Positions 22,531 to 22,607 of a stretch of 22,607 nucleotides of DNA are shown here, piece after piece (the first letter of the stretch is position 1; the number at the start of each line of letters is the position of its first letter). The translations under genes and the position numbers were made by a program. Below the pieces are notes generated by a model, which was not told where the DNA came from, did no database searches, and was given only the letters and a program-made list of their open reading frames with translations. Origin of the DNA: Chara braunii (taxonomy: Eukaryota > Streptophyta > Charophyceae > Charales > Characeae); NCBI GenBank assembly GCA_003427395.1, contig BFEA01000149.1, forward strand, positions 895,069 through 917,675. The letters are read 5' to 3'.

Positions 22531-22607
22531 TCGTTTGTTGTCTTCTTCTCTCTCTCTGCTTACGGTTTACCGGGCAGTTCTATTTGTGACGATATATATA
22601 TATATAT
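22452..22607 (+). repeat. (TA)n microsatellites inside a 91-bp duplication
   Basis: TACGGTTTACCGGACAGTTC then TATTTGACGATATATAT (22470) recurs as TACGGTTTACCGGGCAGTTC then TATTTGTGACGATATATAT (22561). Long TA runs follow each copy, with a CTTCTTCTCTCTCTCTCTGC-type pyrimidine tract between. The window ends inside a TA run. Confidence 0.92.

Overview
This is eukaryotic nuclear DNA. It has a spliceosomal-intron gene for cytosolic ribosomal protein S4 (eS4), A-tailed retro-insertions, MITE-like elements, tRNA-derived repeats and an organelle-type rRNA fragment. By eye the S4 protein fits an alga, plant or related protist better than an animal or fungus. The sequence alone does not let me name the species. 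Gene density is very low: one intact gene and one broken retroelement gene in 22.6 kb.

Layout. 1-10.1 kb is intergenic and repeat-rich: tRNA-like SINE heads (about 1.68-2.16 kb), two-copy tandem duplications, a TAA-flanked MITE (4196-4314), several copies of a second MITE family (4461, 7173, 8570 and perhaps 9268), a fragment of mitochondrial-type small-subunit rRNA (5324-5491, minus) and a four-copy 55-bp tandem array (7940-8160). From 10129 to 15560 on the minus strand lies the five-coding-exon S4 gene (264 residues). All internal splice junctions can be read and joined in frame. The first coding exon appears to be just the ATG. The last intron is packed with inverted repeats, including a fold-back with 112-nt arms. 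15.6-17.98 kb is intergenic, becomes AT-rich after about 16.4 kb, and carries a 583-bp terminal-inverted-repeat element.

The most interesting part is 17978-22333: a Penelope-like retroelement (PLE) of 4356 bp with an apparent 9-bp target duplication (ATTAATTTA). It consists of an inverted copy of its own terminus, a 682-bp pseudo-LTR, a reverse-transcriptase gene with an IDD catalytic motif but several frame breaks, a 3' region holding a well-formed hammerhead-ribozyme candidate, and a second pseudo-LTR of 768 bp. The RT has no visible GIY-YIG endonuclease. The hammerhead candidate (21401-21462) has a palindromic stem III, a seven-pair stem II, a two-part helix I, and a loop II complementary to the helix I bulge. 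The pseudo-LTRs carry a 36-bp array of palindromes and 29-bp repeats near the element end. The window closes in (TA)n microsatellites inside a 91-bp duplication.

The S4 gene is housekeeping. The rest reads as mobile DNA and its debris, and nothing suggests that the gene and the elements cooperate.
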